This document shows, one piece after another, positions 62,455 through 64,000 of a DNA stretch of 64,000 nucleotides. A program made the translations under genes and the position numbers. Each line of letters begins with the position of its first letter. The first letter of the stretch is position 1. Origin of the DNA: Spirulina major PCC 6313 (GTDB lineage Bacteria > Cyanobacteriota > Cyanobacteriia > Cyanobacteriales > Spirulinaceae); NCBI RefSeq assembly GCF_001890765.1, contig NZ_KV878783.1, positions 2,254,695-2,318,694 of the forward strand. The letters are read 5' to 3'. A model generated the notes under the pieces. That model was given only the letters and a program-made list of their open reading frames with translations. It made no database searches and had not been told where the DNA came from.

Positions 62455-62889
62455 TCAGGGCTGGATCACGGACGTGGGCAGGATGATCAGGGTGTTGCCT
62501 TCCCGTCGGAGGATGAAGACTTTGGTGTTGGGAGGAATGGCGATCGCCTCATCTTCACACCGCGCTTGCCAAGAGTTCCCGTCACACAGCACCCGTCCGG
62601 CTTCACCGGGGGGAATTTCCGTGAGGGTGCGGCCATCGCGAGACTCTTCGAGCACCAGGCGCGATCGCTGTTTCGGGGTGAACATCCGCCGGGAGAGCAG
62701 AATTCCCGCCGTGGTCAATGCCAGCCATGTCAAGATTTGGAGGCCAAACACCGGCACCACCAGGGACATCACCCCCACTAACAGGGCCGCCACCCCCATC
62801 ATGAATTCGATAAATGCCGTCGGAAAAAACAGTTCCATCAGACATAAAATTGCCCCAGCTAGTAACCAAAGCAGAGTCAGACTAAACAT
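62455..62889 (-). CDS. NfeD family membrane protein
   Basis: A 144-aa protein of the short NfeD1b type: hydrophobic helices at about 1-20, 25-50 and 48-68, then a soluble OB-fold domain (about 82-142, LTEIPPGEAGRVLCDGNSWQ). NfeD proteins partner with stomatin-like proteins. It lies directly upstream of the SPFH gene on the same strand, so the pair is one operon. The serine-protease domain of long NfeD is absent. Confidence 0.9.
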   Translation of the reverse strand: MFSLTLLWLLAGAILCLMELFFPTAFIEFMMGVAALLVGVMSLVVPVFGLQILTWLALTTAGILLSRRMFTPKQRSRLVLEESRDGRTLTEIPPGEAGRVLCDGNSWQARCEDEAIAIPPNTKVFILRREGNTLIILPTSVIQP

Positions 62890-63078
62890 CAGTTGAAAAT
62901 GTCACGTTGCGATCGCCTCATCATTCCAATCCACCGTGGCTAGACAAGACCCAATGATTAGGGCAAGCTAATTTGAGTACAGCGATCGTGGAGTTTGTGC
63001 TTTCCATCTTAGCCACTGTTTCCGACACCTTCGGTGTCATTTAACCTTTCATTATCTTTCGTGATCTCAGCGTCCCCT

Positions 63079-64000
63079 ATGACCCGTTCATCGCTTTCTC
63101 CCCATCCTTATCTCTGGGCAGTGGGGCCAGTGGCTGGCAAGCTCACCGCACCCAATGTAGTCGAAGGACGGTATAAGGTCATCCTGCCCCATATTTGGCA
63201 AGATATTTACCCCGAACAACGCCCCACCTTGCCCGACCCGATCCCCGCTTCGGTGCTGCCCTACCTGAAGCTGCATCCCCTGCGTCTCTACTTACCGGAG
63301 GTCTACGGAACCTGTCAAGTGGGCGGCCAAACGGTGCTCTTGCTTCACCATGGCGCGATCGATCGCCACGGTCAACCCTTGCCGAGTTTGCGCAGTGCTT
63401 GGCCCACGGCTCACCCCTTGCGCCAAGGCGAATGGGTGTGGCAGGCGCTGTCGTTGTGGTCGGCCTTGGCGGTGCAGGGGGTGGCGGCGAGTGTCGTGGA
63501 TTTGGATAATCTTTGTGTGGAGGGGGGACGGCTGCGGCTTCAGGGGTTAATTCCCAAAACGGCCACCCTAGGGGATTGGGCCGAGGCCTGGTCAACGCTC
63601 CTGACGACGGCCCAGGCGGCGATCGCGCCGCCCCTCGAAAATATTTTCACCATCCTTGCCCAGCCTAACCCTTCCCTCCCCGTCGCCCAAACCGCCCTCA
63701 ATCAACTCCTGATCGAACAGGCGGCCGAGCTTCCCCTCTCGATCCAGGTGGCCAGTGCCACCGATCCCGGTACTCCCGATCGCATCAATGAAGACCGCTA
63801 CTATCCCACCGCTGGGGAAATTAAAGGGCAGAATCATGATCATCTCCTGCTGGTCTGTGATGGCATTGGCGGCCATGATGGGGGTGCGATCGCCAGTCAA
63901 ATGGCCGTCCAATCCCTCCGCCTCCAGGTACAAGCCCTGCTCCAGGAAATTGTGGAAGACCCCGAAATCATGGCCCCCGATGTGGTGGCGGATCAACTCA
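63079..64000 (+). CDS. PP2C-type protein phosphatase with an N-terminal extension (partial, runs off the window)
   Basis: The reading frame from ATG 63079 is open to the right edge (307 codons). The first 225 or so residues match nothing I recognise, although GWxLP-like repeats such as QPLPSLRSAW occur. The C-terminal part opens a PP2C domain: DRINEDRYYPTAGE then LLVCDGIGGHDGGAIASQMA, with the metal Asp residues in NEDR and CDGIGG. Its true C terminus and any further domain lie outside. Cyanobacterial phosphatases of this kind may counteract Ser/Thr kinases. It is divergent from the NfeD gene. Confidence 0.82.
   Translation, partial: MTRSSLSPHPYLWAVGPVAGKLTAPNVVEGRYKVILPHIWQDIYPEQRPTLPDPIPASVLPYLKLHPLRLYLPEVYGTCQVGGQTVLLLHHGAIDRHGQPLPSLRSAWPTAHPLRQGEWVWQALSLWSALAVQGVAASVVDLDNLCVEGGRLRLQGLIPKTATLGDWAEAWSTLLTTAQAAIAPPLENIFTILAQPNPSLPVAQTALNQLLIEQAAELPLSIQVASATDPGTPDRINEDRYYPTAGEIKGQNHDHLLLVCDGIGGHDGGAIASQMAVQSLRLQVQALLQEIVEDPEIMAPDVVADQL

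Noticed and set aside
1-64000. tRNA or rRNA genes
   Set aside because: I scanned for tRNA T-arm-like motifs and saw none convincing; a tRNAscan-type search would settle this.

Overview
This window is chromosomal DNA from an oxygenic, photosynthetic cyanobacterium. It carries psaA and psaB (photosystem I core), an ndhF-ndhD pair of the NDH-1L type, pipX-pipY and cyanobacterial sepF. Octamers of the HIP1 type (GCGATCGC) are scattered throughout, and there is a PEP-CTERM exported protein. Genus cannot be fixed from the sequence alone. Most of the window is housekeeping sequence. The accessory part is about 26.2-29.1 kb plus several repeat-rich intergenic stretches.

Layout. 0.4-5.3 kb: a small unknown protein, glutathione synthetase, a DUF4870 membrane protein, a methyltransferase and RecQ. 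5.3-12.2 kb: a coiled-coil membrane protein, ClpS, a CPBP protease-like membrane protein, a redoxin, a class A PBP, TyrS and PyrF. 12.3-16.1 kb: three tandem membrane-anchored substrate-binding proteins of two folds that share one kind of N-terminal anchor. 16.2-21.3 kb: LapA-like protein, a GST, FtsL-like protein and FtsI, a PEP-CTERM protein and a small Cys-rich protein. 21.3-25.0 kb: ndhF-ndhD. 25.2-26.1 kb: a thioredoxin-like protein and a DUF427 protein.

26.2-29.1 kb is a nested mobile-element island. It holds an IS200/IS605-type element with an apparently intact TnpB, the 3' end of a second tnpB split by a complete IS4-like insertion (20-bp terminal inverted repeats, 7-bp target duplication), and end sequences of a third type. 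29.1-34.0 kb: a lipoprotein, an unknown protein, NanE coupled to an orphan lasso-B2-type cysteine peptidase, and the pipX-pipY-sepF-proC group. 34.6-39.3 kb: psaA-psaB.

39.8-44.0 kb: an acidic-tailed lipoprotein, then a partner-switching module (STAS antagonist, GAF-PP2C phosphatase, RsbW-like kinase). 44.3-54 kb: two hydrolases, NagB, RsmB, a Uma2 nuclease, an unknown protein, a glycosyltransferase, a seven-bladed propeller lipoprotein and RecF. 54.4-61.1 kb: a signalling run with a multi-sensor histidine kinase, CheR-TPR, a double CheW and an MCP, without CheA or CheY. 61.4-64 kb: SPFH and NfeD genes, and a PP2C phosphatase running off the right edge.

Four small-repeat families recur between genes: a 93-97 bp MITE-like element (three copies), a 17-bp hairpin with compensatory base changes (six copies), a GTGTGTTACGGCGG palindrome family, and ends related to IS200/IS605. 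No tRNA, rRNA or CRISPR array was recognised.
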